55,772 nucleotides of DNA from assembly GCA_902584225.1 (NCBI GenBank), contig CACHYX010000003.1, positions 1 through 55,772 on the forward strand. Direction: 5' to 3'. A model generated the notes under the pieces. That model was not told where the DNA came from and searched no databases. It saw only the letters and a program-made list of their open reading frames with translations. The DNA comes from an uncultured Pelagibacteraceae bacterium (GTDB taxonomy: Bacteria > Pseudomonadota > Alphaproteobacteria > Pelagibacterales > Pelagibacteraceae). The position numbers and the translations under genes are program-made. Below, piece after piece: positions 42,339 through 52,922 of this stretch (within the stretch, counting starts at the first letter, position 1; each line of letters opens with the position of its first letter).

Positions 42339-43163
42339 ATGAATAGAAGAAAATTCTTAAATATAGTCGGTTGTTGTGGTTGCAGTTATATTATTAATTC
42401 TTGTGCATCAGTGCCAATTACAGATAGAAAACAGCTTAACTTAATACCAGAGGCAAAACTAAATGCACAAGCAGCACAAATTTACGAAAAAGTAAAAAAG
42501 AAGGAAAAATTAATTACCGATGGACGTAATTTGAAAGAAATTAAAGAAATTGGAAAAAAGATGGAATATGCGATTAGTGAATATTTTTATTTAAATAATA
42601 TTAAAGATCCAACTGTTAATTTTCAATGGGAGTATATATTAATTGATAATAAAAAAGTTACAAATGCATGGTGCATGCCTGGAGGCAAAATTGCTGTTTA
42701 TACTGGAATGCTAGAGTTGACTAAAAATACAAATGCATTAGCTGCAGTTATGGGTCATGAAATTGCTCACGCAGTAGCAAAACATTCAGTTGAAAGAGCT
42801 AGTCGTAGTGCATTACTTCAAACAGGCACTCAACTCTTTGATATATTTTCAGGAGGAAAACTTTCACAAGTAAATAGAGCAACTGGTATGGATACTGTTG
42901 GTTTATTACAACAAATCGGTATTATGAACCCCTTTACAAGAAAACAGGAAACTGAGGCTGATTATCTTGGTCTTATTTTTTCATCTTTATCTGGTTATGA
43001 TATTAGAGAAACAACAAAATTTTGGGAACGAATGAAGGAAAAAAATAAAGGTAAAGAACCTCCAGCGTTTATGAATACTCATCCATCCTCTCAAAAAAGA
43101 ATAGAAAATCTTGAAGGTTGGATGAATGAAATTATTCTAGATTATCCACCAATAAAAACATAA
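42339..43163 (+). CDS. M48-family metalloprotease, Tat-type lipoprotein
   Basis: The 274-residue protein has VMGHEIAHAVAKHS (His140, Glu141, His144) and the third ligand in ETEADYLG (Glu206), so a zinc protease of the BepA/LoiP (M48B) kind. The N-terminus MNRRKFLNIVGCCGC matches the twin-arginine pattern with a hydrophobic stretch, followed by IINSC (Cys22) as a probable lipidation site. It may trim outer-membrane assembly intermediates. tRNA-Lys (opposite strand) abuts the stop codon. Confidence 0.88.
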   Translation: MNRRKFLNIVGCCGCSYIINSCASVPITDRKQLNLIPEAKLNAQAAQIYEKVKKKEKLITDGRNLKEIKEIGKKMEYAISEYFYLNNIKDPTVNFQWEYILIDNKKVTNAWCMPGGKIAVYTGMLELTKNTNALAAVMGHEIAHAVAKHSVERASRSALLQTGTQLFDIFSGGKLSQVNRATGMDTVGLLQQIGIMNPFTRKQETEADYLGLIFSSLSGYDIRETTKFWERMKEKNKGKEPPAFMNTHPSSQKRIENLEGWMNEIILDYPPIKT

Positions 43164-43239
<76 letters not shown>

Positions 43240-43288
43240 AAAATAAAAATCTTATAGTTTTTTTTTTCAAATAATCAATATGTTATAA

Positions 43289-44401
43289 TTACAACTTAGC
43301 AATGTATTCATCAAAAAACTGGTCAAAAGTTCCATTATTTATGTTAATTCTGATTTTATCCATGAGCTCATGATAAAAGTTTATATTATGGAGGGTAAGA
43401 AGCATAGACGCAAGTATTTCGTTGGTATTGAATAAATGATTTAGGTAATTTTTTGAATATTTATTCAAATTGAACTTTTCACATTTTTCATCAATGGGTT
43501 TTGTGTCATTCTGGTACTTGGCATTCTTAATATTTATTGGTCCATTCCATGTAAAGGCTAAACCAGTTCTCCCAGACCTAGAGGGTAACACACAATCAAA
43601 CATATCAATCCCTCTTTTAACTGCTCCCAAGATATCTGAAGGTGTTCCAACACCCATTAAATATCTTGGTTTATCTTCAGGTAGGTGATTTTTTATACCG
43701 TCTAATACCTTAAACATCTCATTTTGTGTATCACCAACAGCTAGACCACCTAGGGCATATCCATCAAACCCAATATTAATTAGATCCTCTAAGGATTTTT
43801 TTCTTAAATCATCAAATAAACCACCTTGAACTATTCCGAAAAGACCTTTGTGAGAATTTTTCCCAAATGCATTTTTTGACCTTAATGCCCACTCAGTTGA
43901 TAAATCTAAAGACTTTTCAATAGTTTTTTTATCTATAGTTTTTTTAGGGCATTCATCCATTACCATAACAATGTCTGAATTAAGTTTTTTTTGAATTCTT
44001 ATACTTTCTTCCGGGCTAAGGATAAATTGTTTTCCATCAATATGAGAATTAAATATAGCTCCTTTCTCCTTATCAATTTTATTTAACTTTGATAGTGACA
44101 TCACTTGATAACCGCCTGAGTCTGTCAAAATTGGTAAAGGACAATTCATAAATTCGTGCAATCCTCCTTGAAGCGCAACTCTTTTTTCGCCAGGTCTTAT
44201 CATTAAATGATACGTATTAGACAAGATTATTTGACTTCCAGCTTTAATTAGATCATCGATAAAAGTAGCTTTTACTGTTGCTTGAGTTCCAACAGGCATA
44301 AATACAGGAGTATCAATGTTACCTCTAGAAGTAATAATTGTTCCTGTTCGGGAAAATTTATCTTTATTTTTTACTTTAAAAGAAAAATTTTTTAAACTCA
44401 A
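43289..44401 (-). CDS. tgt: Queuine tRNA-guanine transglycosylase
   Basis: TGT swaps guanine 34 for a queuine precursor in Asp/Asn/His/Tyr tRNAs. The 370 residues have ILTDSGGYQVMSLS (Asp94), GIVQGGLFDDLR, GYALGGLAVGD, and FDCVLPSRSGRTG with the nucleophile Asp269. At the zinc site the usual C-x-C-x2-C becomes C307-E-K309-F-N-L312, so two of three cysteines are gone, while the His (338, TLHNI) remains. Length is otherwise normal. It is followed by a cyclophilin gene one base away. Confidence 0.93.
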   Translation of the reverse strand: MSLKNFSFKVKNKDKFSRTGTIITSRGNIDTPVFMPVGTQATVKATFIDDLIKAGSQIILSNTYHLMIRPGEKRVALQGGLHEFMNCPLPILTDSGGYQVMSLSKLNKIDKEKGAIFNSHIDGKQFILSPEESIRIQKKLNSDIVMVMDECPKKTIDKKTIEKSLDLSTEWALRSKNAFGKNSHKGLFGIVQGGLFDDLRKKSLEDLINIGFDGYALGGLAVGDTQNEMFKVLDGIKNHLPEDKPRYLMGVGTPSDILGAVKRGIDMFDCVLPSRSGRTGLAFTWNGPINIKNAKYQNDTKPIDEKCEKFNLNKYSKNYLNHLFNTNEILASMLLTLHNINFYHELMDKIRININNGTFDQFFDEYIAKL

Positions 44402-44402
44402 T

Positions 44403-44954
44403 TTATAGAGATTTGAAACTAATTATTTTGTCAGGGTTTGAAACTGAACCATTTGGTCCATCACCTTTTTTAATCTTATCTACAAATTCCATCCCTTCAA
44501 CAACTCTACCAAAAACAGTGTATTGTCTATCAAGATGTGGAGCATCTTCAAAACATATAAAGAATTGACTATTAGCACTGTTTGGATCAGAAGATCTAGC
44601 CATAGATAAAATACCTTTTACATGGGGGATATCGTTAAATTCAGCTTTTAGATTTGGTAAATCTGAACCTCCTGTACCTGCTCTATTTAAATCAAAATTT
44701 TCTGAAGATGAGTTGCCAAATTGAACATCACCTACCTGAGCCATAAATCCATCTATTACTCTATGAAATACAACGTTATCATAAAGTCCTTTGTCAGCTA
44801 ATTCCTTTATTCTTTTAACATGATTTGGTGCTTTGTCTTTGAATAGTTCTATTTTTACATCTCCATCTTTTAATTTAAGTATCATCATATTTTCCTCTGC
44901 GTTTAAGTTAAAATTAAATATTAAAAATAATATTAAAAAAATTATTTTATTCAT
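44403..44954 (-). CDS. Peptidyl-prolyl isomerase, cyclophilin type, exported
   Basis: The 183-residue protein starts with a signal peptide (MNKIIFLILFLIFNFNLNAEE, cleavage near AEE). The mature part is a cyclophilin: VVFHRVIDGFMAQVGD (catalytic Arg), LSMARSSDPNSANSQFFICF and YTVFGRVVEGMEFVDKIK. It assists protein folding in the periplasm. It overlaps coaD by 8 bases. Confidence 0.94.
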   Translation of the reverse strand: MNKIIFLILFLIFNFNLNAEENMMILKLKDGDVKIELFKDKAPNHVKRIKELADKGLYDNVVFHRVIDGFMAQVGDVQFGNSSSENFDLNRAGTGGSDLPNLKAEFNDIPHVKGILSMARSSDPNSANSQFFICFEDAPHLDRQYTVFGRVVEGMEFVDKIKKGDGPNGSVSNPDKIISFKSL

Positions 44955-45441
44955 AAAATTTATCTTTTAAAGATTTTATTACTGTTTTAGTGGTAAATTT
45001 TCGTATGTCACCATTTAATTCAATAATTTCTTTAACAAATTTAGAAGAAATAATTTGATTTTCTGGATCAGACATTAAAAAAACAGTCTCAACTAAGTTA
45101 TTTAACTTTTTATTCATTCCTGCCAATTGAAATTCATATTCAAAATCAGAAGTGGCACGTAAACCTCTAATAATAACGTTTGATTTCATATTTCTGCAAA
45201 AATCAGTGGTTAAAGTTTTAAATGATGTGACATCTATTTTTTTTTTACTAAATTTTAAATCTTTAAAAAGAGCTTTCTTAATTAAGTTCTCTCTCTCCTC
45301 TGCGCTAAAAAGATAATTTTTTGTATTTCCATCGGACACAGCAACAATTACTTTATCAAAAATATTTAAAGATTTTTTAATTAGATCAATATGTCCAAAT
45401 GTAATTGGATCAAAAGTTCCAGGGTAAATAGCTTTTTTCAT
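44947..45441 (-). CDS. coaD: Pantetheine-phosphate adenylyltransferase
   Basis: CoaD makes dephospho-CoA from 4'-phosphopantetheine and ATP. The 164-residue length is usual. It has YPGTFDPITFGHIDLI (TxGH motif), VIIRGLRATSDFEYEFQLAGMN and VFLMSDPENQIISSKFVKEI. It overlaps gyrA by one base. Confidence 0.95.
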   Translation of the reverse strand: MKKAIYPGTFDPITFGHIDLIKKSLNIFDKVIVAVSDGNTKNYLFSAEERENLIKKALFKDLKFSKKKIDVTSFKTLTTDFCRNMKSNVIIRGLRATSDFEYEFQLAGMNKKLNNLVETVFLMSDPENQIISSKFVKEIIELNGDIRKFTTKTVIKSLKDKFYE

Positions 45442-47996
45442 TATATTAAGTTATCATCAATTTTAATTGCTGAAACAACTTTTTCATCGCCAGATAACTT
45501 AATAATTCGTACCCCTTGAGTATTTCTTCCTGCAGTTCTTATTTCTTTAACAGCTACCCTTATAACTCTTCCCTTATTAGTAGATATCAATATTTCGTCT
45601 CCATCAAAAACTGGAAAAGAAGAGGCAATATTTCCGTTCCTAGATGAGTTAACTATCTCAATAATTCCTTTCCCACCCCTATTTGTTGTTCTAAAATCTT
45701 TGTCATTTGTTCTTTTACCAAATCCATTTTCAGTTATTGAAAGTATGTATTTACCCTCAACTTTGCCATTTTTGTCAGATTTTTTCTCTATTTTTTCTGT
45801 TATTGATAAAGATACAATTTTATCTTTATCACTTAAATTAATCCCTTTAATTCCTTTAGAAGATCTACCTTTAAATAATCTTAATTTTTTAGATTCAAAT
45901 CTGATACACTTTCCATTTAGTGAACTAAGCATTATGTCTTGATTTTCTTTACAGATTTTAACACCTATAATCTTATCGTCGTTATCTAGTTTCATTGCAA
46001 TTTTACCGGCTGTATTTATGTTTAAAAAATCTTCTAAACTATTTTTTCTTATTTTCCCTTTTTCTGTTGCAAAAATAATGTTTAAATCTTTAAATTCAGA
46101 TTTATCTTCTGGTAGAGGCATTATCGAACTGATTGATTGGTGATTTTTTAATGGAAGAATATTATATAAAGATTTACCTCTAGAGCTAGCTGATCCTTCA
46201 GGTATTTTCCATGCTTTAAGTTTATAGACCATTCCTTGCGTTGAGAAAAAAAGAACAGACGTATGAGTATTTACAGATAAAGTTTGGACTACAGAATCTT
46301 CATCTTTAGTTTTAATTCCTGATTTACCTTTGCCACCTCTTTTTTGTTTTTTAACAATATCAAGTGCGCCTCTTTTTATATATCCCTGTAAAGTAACTGT
46401 TATTAATACAGATTGTTTTTGTATTGTTTCCTCAATGTCATAATTAAGTACTGCATCTATTATTTTTGTTCTTCGTTCAACTGAATATTTTTCTTTTATT
46501 TCATTTAATTCATTACTAATAACTTTTAAAAGTTCTTTTCTAGAGTTTATTATTTTTTTAAATGAAACTATTAGATTGGCTAATTTCTTTAACTCAACTT
46601 CTATTTCATTAATACCTAATGCAGTAAGTTTTTGAAGTCTTAATTCTAAAATTGCCTCAACTTGTTTTAAAGATAGAGAATAAGTATTTTTATTTTTTTT
46701 GTTATCAACTAGTTTTATTAATTTTTGGGACGATTTAATTTTCCAAGAAGTATTTAATAAAGAATTTTTTGCTTGTTCTGGATTTTTTGAAGATCGAATG
46801 ATCTTGATTACTTTATCTATATTTTCAACTGAAACAGATAAACCAATCAATATATGTGCTCTATCTTCTGCTTTTTTAAGATCAAATTTTGTCTTTTTAA
46901 CAACAACATCTTCCCTAAATTTTAGAAAAGACTCTAGAAAATCTTTAAGATTACAGTTCTTGGGCTTTCTATCTACTATAGCCAATGTATTAAAGCTAAA
47001 TGAAGACTCTAAAGAGGTATATTTATAAAGTTGCCTTTTAACTGTTTCGGGTTCTATATTTCTTTTTAAGTCTATAGCTACTCTTATTCCCTCTCTATTA
47101 GACTCATCTCTTATATCACTAATTCCATCTATTTTTTTATTTCTAATCAATTCAACAATTTTTTCATTCAAAACTGACTTATTAATTTGATATGGGATAG
47201 AGTTGATGACTAATCTCTCTTTGCCATTTTTAAGTTGCTCTATTGAAACATCCCCTCTTACTTTAAAAGATCCCCTACCAGTTTTGTATCCAGTTTTAAT
47301 AATATCTTTACCAATTATTGTTCCACCTGTTGGAAAGTCCGGTCCTGGTATATGCTTCATTAATTCATTGATCTTAATATCCTTATTTTCTATTAGAGCT
47401 AAAGTAGCATTTATCACTTCTGAAAGATTGTGTGGCGGAATACTAGTTGCCATTCCAACAGCAATACCTCCGGCACCATTTACTAGTAAATTTGGATATT
47501 GAGCAGGTAAAACTTCGGGTTCTTTTTCAGTTTCATCATAATTACTTTTAAATTCTACGGTATCTTTATCTATATCATCTATCAAATTTTGAGAAATTTT
47601 TGCTAATCTGGTCTCAGTGTATCTCATCGCTGCAGGAGGATCACCATCAACTGAACCAAAATTTCCTTGACCATCAATTAAAGGTAGGCTCATAGAAAAA
47701 TCTTGAACCATTCTAACTAATGCATCGTACACAGCTTGATCACCGTGGGGATGATATTTACCAATTACATCACCAACTATTCTTGCAGATTTTCTGTATT
47801 GTTTACTCCAGTCAAAACCACCTTTATGCATTGCATAAATAATTCTTCGATGGACTGGTTTCAAACCATCTCTAATGTCTGGTAAAGCACGGCTTACAAT
47901 TACGCTCATCGCGTAAGAAAGATATGATGAACTCATTTCATCATACATTTCAATAGGTTTTATATTGTTTTTATTCTCTAATTGCGATTTATCCAT
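45441..47996 (-). CDS. gyrA: DNA gyrase subunit A
   Basis: This 851-residue protein introduces negative supercoils together with GyrB. It has the winged-helix breakage domain with [15 protein letters not shown], the catalytic tyrosine Tyr126 ([10 protein letters not shown]) and the C-terminal beta-pinwheel with the GyrA-box-like [10 protein letters not shown] near residues 553-562. The quinolone-target loop reads [10 protein letters not shown], so the residue at the E. coli Ser83 position is Gln87, and Asp91 is kept. It belongs to a minus-strand run with coaD and ssb (9-base gap). Confidence 0.97.
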   Translation of the reverse strand: MDKSQLENKNNIKPIEMYDEMSSSYLSYAMSVIVSRALPDIRDGLKPVHRRIIYAMHKGGFDWSKQYRKSARIVGDVIGKYHPHGDQAVYDALVRMVQDFSMSLPLIDGQGNFGSVDGDPPAAMRYTETRLAKISQNLIDDIDKDTVEFKSNYDETEKEPEVLPAQYPNLLVNGAGGIAVGMATSIPPHNLSEVINATLALIENKDIKINELMKHIPGPDFPTGGTIIGKDIIKTGYKTGRGSFKVRGDVSIEQLKNGKERLVINSIPYQINKSVLNEKIVELIRNKKIDGISDIRDESNREGIRVAIDLKRNIEPETVKRQLYKYTSLESSFSFNTLAIVDRKPKNCNLKDFLESFLKFREDVVVKKTKFDLKKAEDRAHILIGLSVSVENIDKVIKIIRSSKNPEQAKNSLLNTSWKIKSSQKLIKLVDNKKNKNTYSLSLKQVEAILELRLQKLTALGINEIEVELKKLANLIVSFKKIINSRKELLKVISNELNEIKEKYSVERRTKIIDAVLNYDIEETIQKQSVLITVTLQGYIKRGALDIVKKQKRGGKGKSGIKTKDEDSVVQTLSVNTHTSVLFFSTQGMVYKLKAWKIPEGSASSRGKSLYNILPLKNHQSISSIMPLPEDKSEFKDLNIIFATEKGKIRKNSLEDFLNINTAGKIAMKLDNDDKIIGVKICKENQDIMLSSLNGKCIRFESKKLRLFKGRSSKGIKGINLSDKDKIVSLSITEKIEKKSDKNGKVEGKYILSITENGFGKRTNDKDFRTTNRGGKGIIEIVNSSRNGNIASSFPVFDGDEILISTNKGRVIRVAVKEIRTAGRNTQGVRIIKLSGDEKVVSAIKIDDNLI

Positions 47997-48005
47997 AAAG
48001 ATTAA

Positions 48006-48452
48006 TTAAAAGGGAATATCGTCATCTAAATCATTGTCAGGTGCTTGAGACATCTCATTCTTATTTAGAGGTGCATTTGCAATTGACGCTGAAGAATTAT
48101 TTCCCCCAAGCATTGTTAGAGATGAATTATATCCTTGAATTAATATTTCTGTAGAATACTTATCTTGACCTGACTGTTCATCTTTCCATTTTCTGGTAGT
48201 CAATTGGCCCTCAACATAAATCTGAGCACCTTTTTTAAGATACTGTTGGACAACATTCACAAGTCCCTCATTAAATACAACTACACGGTGCCACTCGGTT
48301 TTTTCCTTTTTTTCACCTGTGTTTTTGTCTTTCCAGGATTGGCTAGTAGCGAGACTAAGTCTAGCGACATTTTTTCCATTAACCATTTGCTTTATCTCAG
48401 GATCTGCACCTAATCTGCCAATTAAAAGTACTTTATTTAAACTTCCAGCCAT
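48006..48452 (-). CDS. ssb: Single-stranded DNA-binding protein
   Basis: The 148-residue protein has one OB fold (about residues 1-112): [54 protein letters not shown] and [15 protein letters not shown]. The acidic C-terminal tip ends DDDIPF, the docking peptide for other repair proteins. It sits ahead of gyrA and is divergent from uvrA, a common alphaproteobacterial arrangement. Confidence 0.96.
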   Translation of the reverse strand: MAGSLNKVLLIGRLGADPEIKQMVNGKNVARLSLATSQSWKDKNTGEKKEKTEWHRVVVFNEGLVNVVQQYLKKGAQIYVEGQLTTRKWKDEQSGQDKYSTEILIQGYNSSLTMLGGNNSSASIANAPLNKNEMSQAPDNDLDDDIPF

Positions 48453-48522
48453 ATTATTTATATTAATTATATCACAAAAAGGATTTGATTATTAACTTTA
48501 TTGAGCTAAAGCAAATAAAAAA

Positions 48523-51399
48523 ATGAACAAAAAGATAGTTATTAAGGGCGCAAAAGAACACAATTTAAGGAATATCTCTGTTGAGATTCCTAAAGATAAA
48601 TTTGTGGTCATAACAGGTTTGTCAGGCTCTGGAAAATCTTCATTAGCATTCGATACCATCTATGCTGAAGGACAAAGAAGATACGTTGAAAGTCTCTCAG
48701 CTTATGCAAGACAGTTTTTAGACAAAATGAAAAAACCTAAAGTAGATTTTATTGAAGGATTAAGTCCAGCCATTTCAATTGAACAAAAAAATACATCAAA
48801 AAATCCAAGATCTACTGTAGCAACAGTTACAGAAATTTATGACTATATGAGAGTTCTTTACGCTAGAATTGGAACACCCTACTCACCTTTTACAGGTAAA
48901 GAAATTAAATCCCAAACTATTTCTCAAATTGTCGATAAAATTTTGGAGTTACCAAAAAAATCAACTATTTTTTTATTCGCTCCAATAGTTAGAGGTAGAA
49001 AAGGAGAATATAAAAAAGAAATTTTATCATACAAAAAAAGAGGTTTCAGAAAAGTAAAAGTTGACGGCACACTCTATGACATTGATAAAACTCCAGACTT
49101 AAATAAAAAATTGAAACATGATATTTACATTTTAGTGGATAGAATTGTAATAAATTCTGATTTGGGAAATAGACTCGCTGAAGGTATAGAAACATCATTA
49201 AATTTAGCAAATGGCCTTTTATTTGTTGAGTATCAAAATGAAACATTGCCTGCTAAATTTAGAAAATCAGAAAAATTAACATTTTCTTCAAAATTTGCAT
49301 GTCCTGAAAGCGGTTTTACAATTGAAGAAATTGAACCAAGATTATTTTCTTTCAATAGTCCTTATGGAGCTTGTGAGGAGTGTGAGGGTATAGGTATAAA
49401 ACTTAACGTTGATCCAAATCTAGTTGTACCTGATGATAAAAAAAGTATTGCTCAGGGTGCTATTCAACCATGGGCAAAAACAACCACTCTTTATTATGCT
49501 CAAACATTAAGTTCACTAGCAAAACATTACAAATTTTCTATGGATGAAAAATGGTCAAAAATACCAAAAAAAATAAAAGATATAATTTTATATGGATCTG
49601 ATGATGAAGAGATAAAATTTTCATATGATGATGGATATGAAAAGTATTCTCATAAAAAAACTTTTGAAGGAGTGGTAAATAACCTGGAGAGACGTTATTT
49701 AGAGACTGATAGCGATTGGAAAAGAGAAGAAATTTCTCAATATCAATCTGACACAAAATGCGATATTTGCAAGGGTCACCGACTTAAAGATGAAGCGCTT
49801 TGTGTAAAAATAGATGGAAAACACATAAGTCAAGTGACTGAAAAATCTATAAGTGATGCCAAGGAATGGTTCAATAATTTATCAAAAAAACTTGATCAAA
49901 GAAAACTTAAAATATCAGAACATATTCTTAAAGAAATAAATGAGAGACTAAATTTTCTTCTTAATGTTGGTCTTGATTACCTTACATTATCAAGAGAGTC
50001 AGGAACTTTATCTGGTGGTGAAGCTCAGAGAATTAGACTTGCCTCTCAAATTGGTTCAGGTCTAACAGGAGTTTTATATGTATTAGATGAACCATCAATT
50101 GGTTTGCATCAAAAGGACAATGTAAAATTAATAAATGCTTTAAAAAGATTACGAGATTTAGGAAATACAGTAATTGTTGTTGAGCACGATACAGAAACAA
50201 TTGAAAATGCAGACCACATCTTAGATCTTGGGCCACAAGCAGGTAGTAAAGGTGGTGAAGTTGTTGCAGAGGGTAATTTAAAAGATATCGTTAAGAATGA
50301 TAATAGTATTACAGGAAAGTATTTGTCTTCTAAATATTTTATACCAATTCCAAAAAAAAGAAGGTTGGCAAAAAATGGAAGGTTTTTACAAATTAATGGA
50401 GCATCTGGTAATAATTTGAAGAATGTTGATTTAAAAATTCCATTTGGAACTTTTACATGTGTTACTGGAGTTTCAGGCAGTGGAAAATCTACTTTAGTAC
50501 TACAGACACTTTATAATGCTCTTAATTTATCTTTGAACAATAATAAATCAAGAAAGATACCAATGCCGTTTAAAGGTTTTAAGGGAATAGAATTGATTGA
50601 TAAAGTAATTGATATTGATCAATCTCCTATTGGAAGAACTCCAAGATCTAATCCAGCAACTTACACAGGTGCATTTGGACCAATTAGAGACTGGTTTACT
50701 AATTTACCAGAATCAAAAAGCAGAGGTTATAAACCTGGAAGATTTTCTTTCAATGTTAAAGGTGGAAGATGTGAAGCATGTGAAGGTGATGGCGTAATAA
50801 CTTATGAAATGCATTTCCTTCCAGATGTTTATGTAACCTGCGATGAATGTAAGGGCAGCAGATACAATAGAGAAACACTTGAAATAAAATTTAAAGGAAA
50901 AAGCATTGCTGAAGTTTTAGATATGACAGTTGAAGAAGGATGTGATTTCTTTGAAAATATAGCTACTATAAGATCAAAATTATTAACATTAAAAAAAGTT
51001 GGATTAGGCTACATAAAGATTGGTCAACAAGCTACAACTCTGTCCGGTGGTGAAGCTCAAAGAATTAAATTAGCAAAAGAATTATCAAAAAGATCTACAG
51101 GTAGAACAATATATATTTTAGATGAACCAACAACTGGGTTGCATCAACATGATATAAAAAAATTATTAGAAATATTACATACTTTTGTAGCAACGGGTAA
51201 TACAGTTGTCGTCATTGAACATAATTTAGATGTCATCAAAACTGCAGACTATGTAGTCGACATGGGTCCAGATGGTGGTGTTAAAGGTGGACAAGTAATC
51301 GCAGAAGGAAAACCTGAAGATATATGCAATACAGAAAAGAGTTACACAGGTAAATTTCTTAAGCCTTTACTAAACGGGAAATTTAAAAAAATTGCATAA
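48523..51399 (+). CDS. uvrA: UvrABC excinuclease subunit A
   Basis: The 958-residue ABC-type ATPase recognises DNA damage. It has two Walker A motifs ([14 protein letters not shown] and [13 protein letters not shown]), two ABC signatures ([12 protein letters not shown] and [12 protein letters not shown]) and two Walker B ([10 protein letters not shown] and [10 protein letters not shown]). The second zinc finger (CEACEGDG...CDECKG) is intact, while in the first the CPxC pair is CPES, lacking one Cys, a variant common in alphaproteobacteria. No Shine-Dalgarno is obvious before the ATG. Confidence 0.97.
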   Translation: MNKKIVIKGAKEHNLRNISVEIPKDKFVVITGLSGSGKSSLAFDTIYAEGQRRYVESLSAYARQFLDKMKKPKVDFIEGLSPAISIEQKNTSKNPRSTVATVTEIYDYMRVLYARIGTPYSPFTGKEIKSQTISQIVDKILELPKKSTIFLFAPIVRGRKGEYKKEILSYKKRGFRKVKVDGTLYDIDKTPDLNKKLKHDIYILVDRIVINSDLGNRLAEGIETSLNLANGLLFVEYQNETLPAKFRKSEKLTFSSKFACPESGFTIEEIEPRLFSFNSPYGACEECEGIGIKLNVDPNLVVPDDKKSIAQGAIQPWAKTTTLYYAQTLSSLAKHYKFSMDEKWSKIPKKIKDIILYGSDDEEIKFSYDDGYEKYSHKKTFEGVVNNLERRYLETDSDWKREEISQYQSDTKCDICKGHRLKDEALCVKIDGKHISQVTEKSISDAKEWFNNLSKKLDQRKLKISEHILKEINERLNFLLNVGLDYLTLSRESGTLSGGEAQRIRLASQIGSGLTGVLYVLDEPSIGLHQKDNVKLINALKRLRDLGNTVIVVEHDTETIENADHILDLGPQAGSKGGEVVAEGNLKDIVKNDNSITGKYLSSKYFIPIPKKRRLAKNGRFLQINGASGNNLKNVDLKIPFGTFTCVTGVSGSGKSTLVLQTLYNALNLSLNNNKSRKIPMPFKGFKGIELIDKVIDIDQSPIGRTPRSNPATYTGAFGPIRDWFTNLPESKSRGYKPGRFSFNVKGGRCEACEGDGVITYEMHFLPDVYVTCDECKGSRYNRETLEIKFKGKSIAEVLDMTVEEGCDFFENIATIRSKLLTLKKVGLGYIKIGQQATTLSGGEAQRIKLAKELSKRSTGRTIYILDEPTTGLHQHDIKKLLEILHTFVATGNTVVVIEHNLDVIKTADYVVDMGPDGGVKGGQVIAEGKPEDICNTEKSYTGKFLKPLLNGKFKKIA

Positions 51400-51426
51400 T
51401 CAAATAAAATTTGTTAAACTATATAC

Positions 51427-52029
51427 ATGACAAGTATTTTAAGCTCCCTATCGAGGACAATCCACTACTCACTTGCTATATCAGTATTATTGTTCGTAGG
51501 TTTATTTTTCCTTAATGGTGGTTTTGATTTTGATTTATTATTTTGGAGCTGGTTATTTAGATATATTCACGTGCTTGTTGGAATAATGTGGATCGGATTA
51601 TTGTGGTACTTCAATTTTGTTCAAATTCCTAATATGGCTAAAATACCTGATGAACAAAAACCAGCAATTAGCAAAGTAATTGCACCCTCTGCTCTATTTT
51701 GGTTTAGATGGGCTGCTTTTGCAACAATAGTATCGGGTTTAATATTATCATATCTCAACGGATATTTGCATGATGCAATGACACTTGGCATAGGATCAGG
51801 TGGTGGTAAAAGTACAGCGATTGGAATAGGAATGTGGCTAGGTTTAATTATGGCTTTTAATGTTTGGTTTGTTATATGGCCAAATCAGAAAAAAGCTTTA
51901 GGAATGATTGAGACAGATCCAGAAAGTAAAGCTAAAGCTGCAAAAACAGCAATGGTTTTTTCAAGAACTAATACTTTATTATCTCTACCAATGTTACTTT
52001 CAATGGTAGCTGCCCAAAACTTATATTAA
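51427..52029 (+). CDS. PuuD-like membrane protein (urate oxidase N-terminal domain family)
   Basis: The 200-residue protein has five hydrophobic segments and the segments SWLFRYIHVLVGIMWIGLLWYFNFVQ, PALF-type APSALFWFRWAAFATIVSGLIL and IGIGMWLGLIMAFNVWFVIWPNQKKALG that match the membrane domain of PuuD-like urate hydroxylases. The C-terminal cytochrome c domain of full PuuD is missing. His residues in the first helices may bind heme. Without the cytochrome domain a urate role is uncertain. It converges with secF (4-base overlap). Confidence 0.75.
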   Translation: MTSILSSLSRTIHYSLAISVLLFVGLFFLNGGFDFDLLFWSWLFRYIHVLVGIMWIGLLWYFNFVQIPNMAKIPDEQKPAISKVIAPSALFWFRWAAFATIVSGLILSYLNGYLHDAMTLGIGSGGGKSTAIGIGMWLGLIMAFNVWFVIWPNQKKALGMIETDPESKAKAAKTAMVFSRTNTLLSLPMLLSMVAAQNLY

Positions 52030-52922
52030 TTATCTTCCTTAAGAACTGTTTTTTGCGAAACTTTAAAGGAAACTAAAAGTGGATTTGCAATAAATATTGA
52101 AGAATAAGTTCCTAAAATAACGCCCAAGATCATAGCTAATGAAAAACCTTTCAATATTTCTCCACCAAATAAAAAAATCGACAATAAAGCTAGCAATGTC
52201 GTTGAAGAGGTAATAATTGTACGTGATAAAGTCTCATTTATTGATAAGTTGGTAAGATCAAATATCTTAATATCAGAATATTTTTTAAGATTTTCTCTCA
52301 CACGGTCATAAATTACAACAGTGTCATTCATTGAATAACCAACAATAGTTAAAACAGCTGCTACAATTGACAAATTTATTTCCAAACCTAATGCAGAAAA
52401 AATTCCAAGAGTAATTATAACATCATGGAACAAAGCAGCTATTGCACCAACGCTAAATTGCCACTCAAAACGTATCCAAATATAGATTAGCATTGCCATT
52501 AACGATAAGCATATAGCAGTTACTCCAGCTTTTAGTAATTCTGAACTTACTTTAGGTCCTACATTTTCAACTCTTCTGAAAGAAAAATCTTGATTTAATT
52601 CTTGTGAAAGATTTCTTTGTAAATTTTCAATAAACTCTGGATCATTAAGTTCGTCTCTTTTAAATTTAACCACAAAATCATTATCACTCCCAAAATTTTT
52701 GATTGAAATCTTACCTAAATTCAATTTGTTAAAACTAGATCTTAAGACCTCAATATCAGGTTTTTCGGTCTCAACACGTATTTCAATTAAAGTTCCACCT
52801 TTAAAATCAACTCCATAATTCAAACCTTTAAATATTAAAAAGATTAATGAAAGCAATATCAGTGCAATAGAAAATACATTTAATGACTTATAATATTGAT
52901 TAAATCTATAATCCTTTTTCAT
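52026..52922 (-). CDS. secF: Protein-export membrane protein SecF
   Basis: The 298-residue protein of the SecDF proton-driven translocation helper has an N-terminal span, a periplasmic part with DFKGGTLIEIRV, and the six-helix RND-like C-terminal domain with NVGPKVSSELLKAGV, VGYSMNDTVVIYDRVREN and TTLLALLSIFLFGG. Both ends overlap neighbours by 4 bases. Confidence 0.96.
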   Translation of the reverse strand: MKKDYRFNQYYKSLNVFSIALILLSLIFLIFKGLNYGVDFKGGTLIEIRVETEKPDIEVLRSSFNKLNLGKISIKNFGSDNDFVVKFKRDELNDPEFIENLQRNLSQELNQDFSFRRVENVGPKVSSELLKAGVTAICLSLMAMLIYIWIRFEWQFSVGAIAALFHDVIITLGIFSALGLEINLSIVAAVLTIVGYSMNDTVVIYDRVRENLKKYSDIKIFDLTNLSINETLSRTIITSSTTLLALLSIFLFGGEILKGFSLAMILGVILGTYSSIFIANPLLVSFKVSQKTVLKEDN

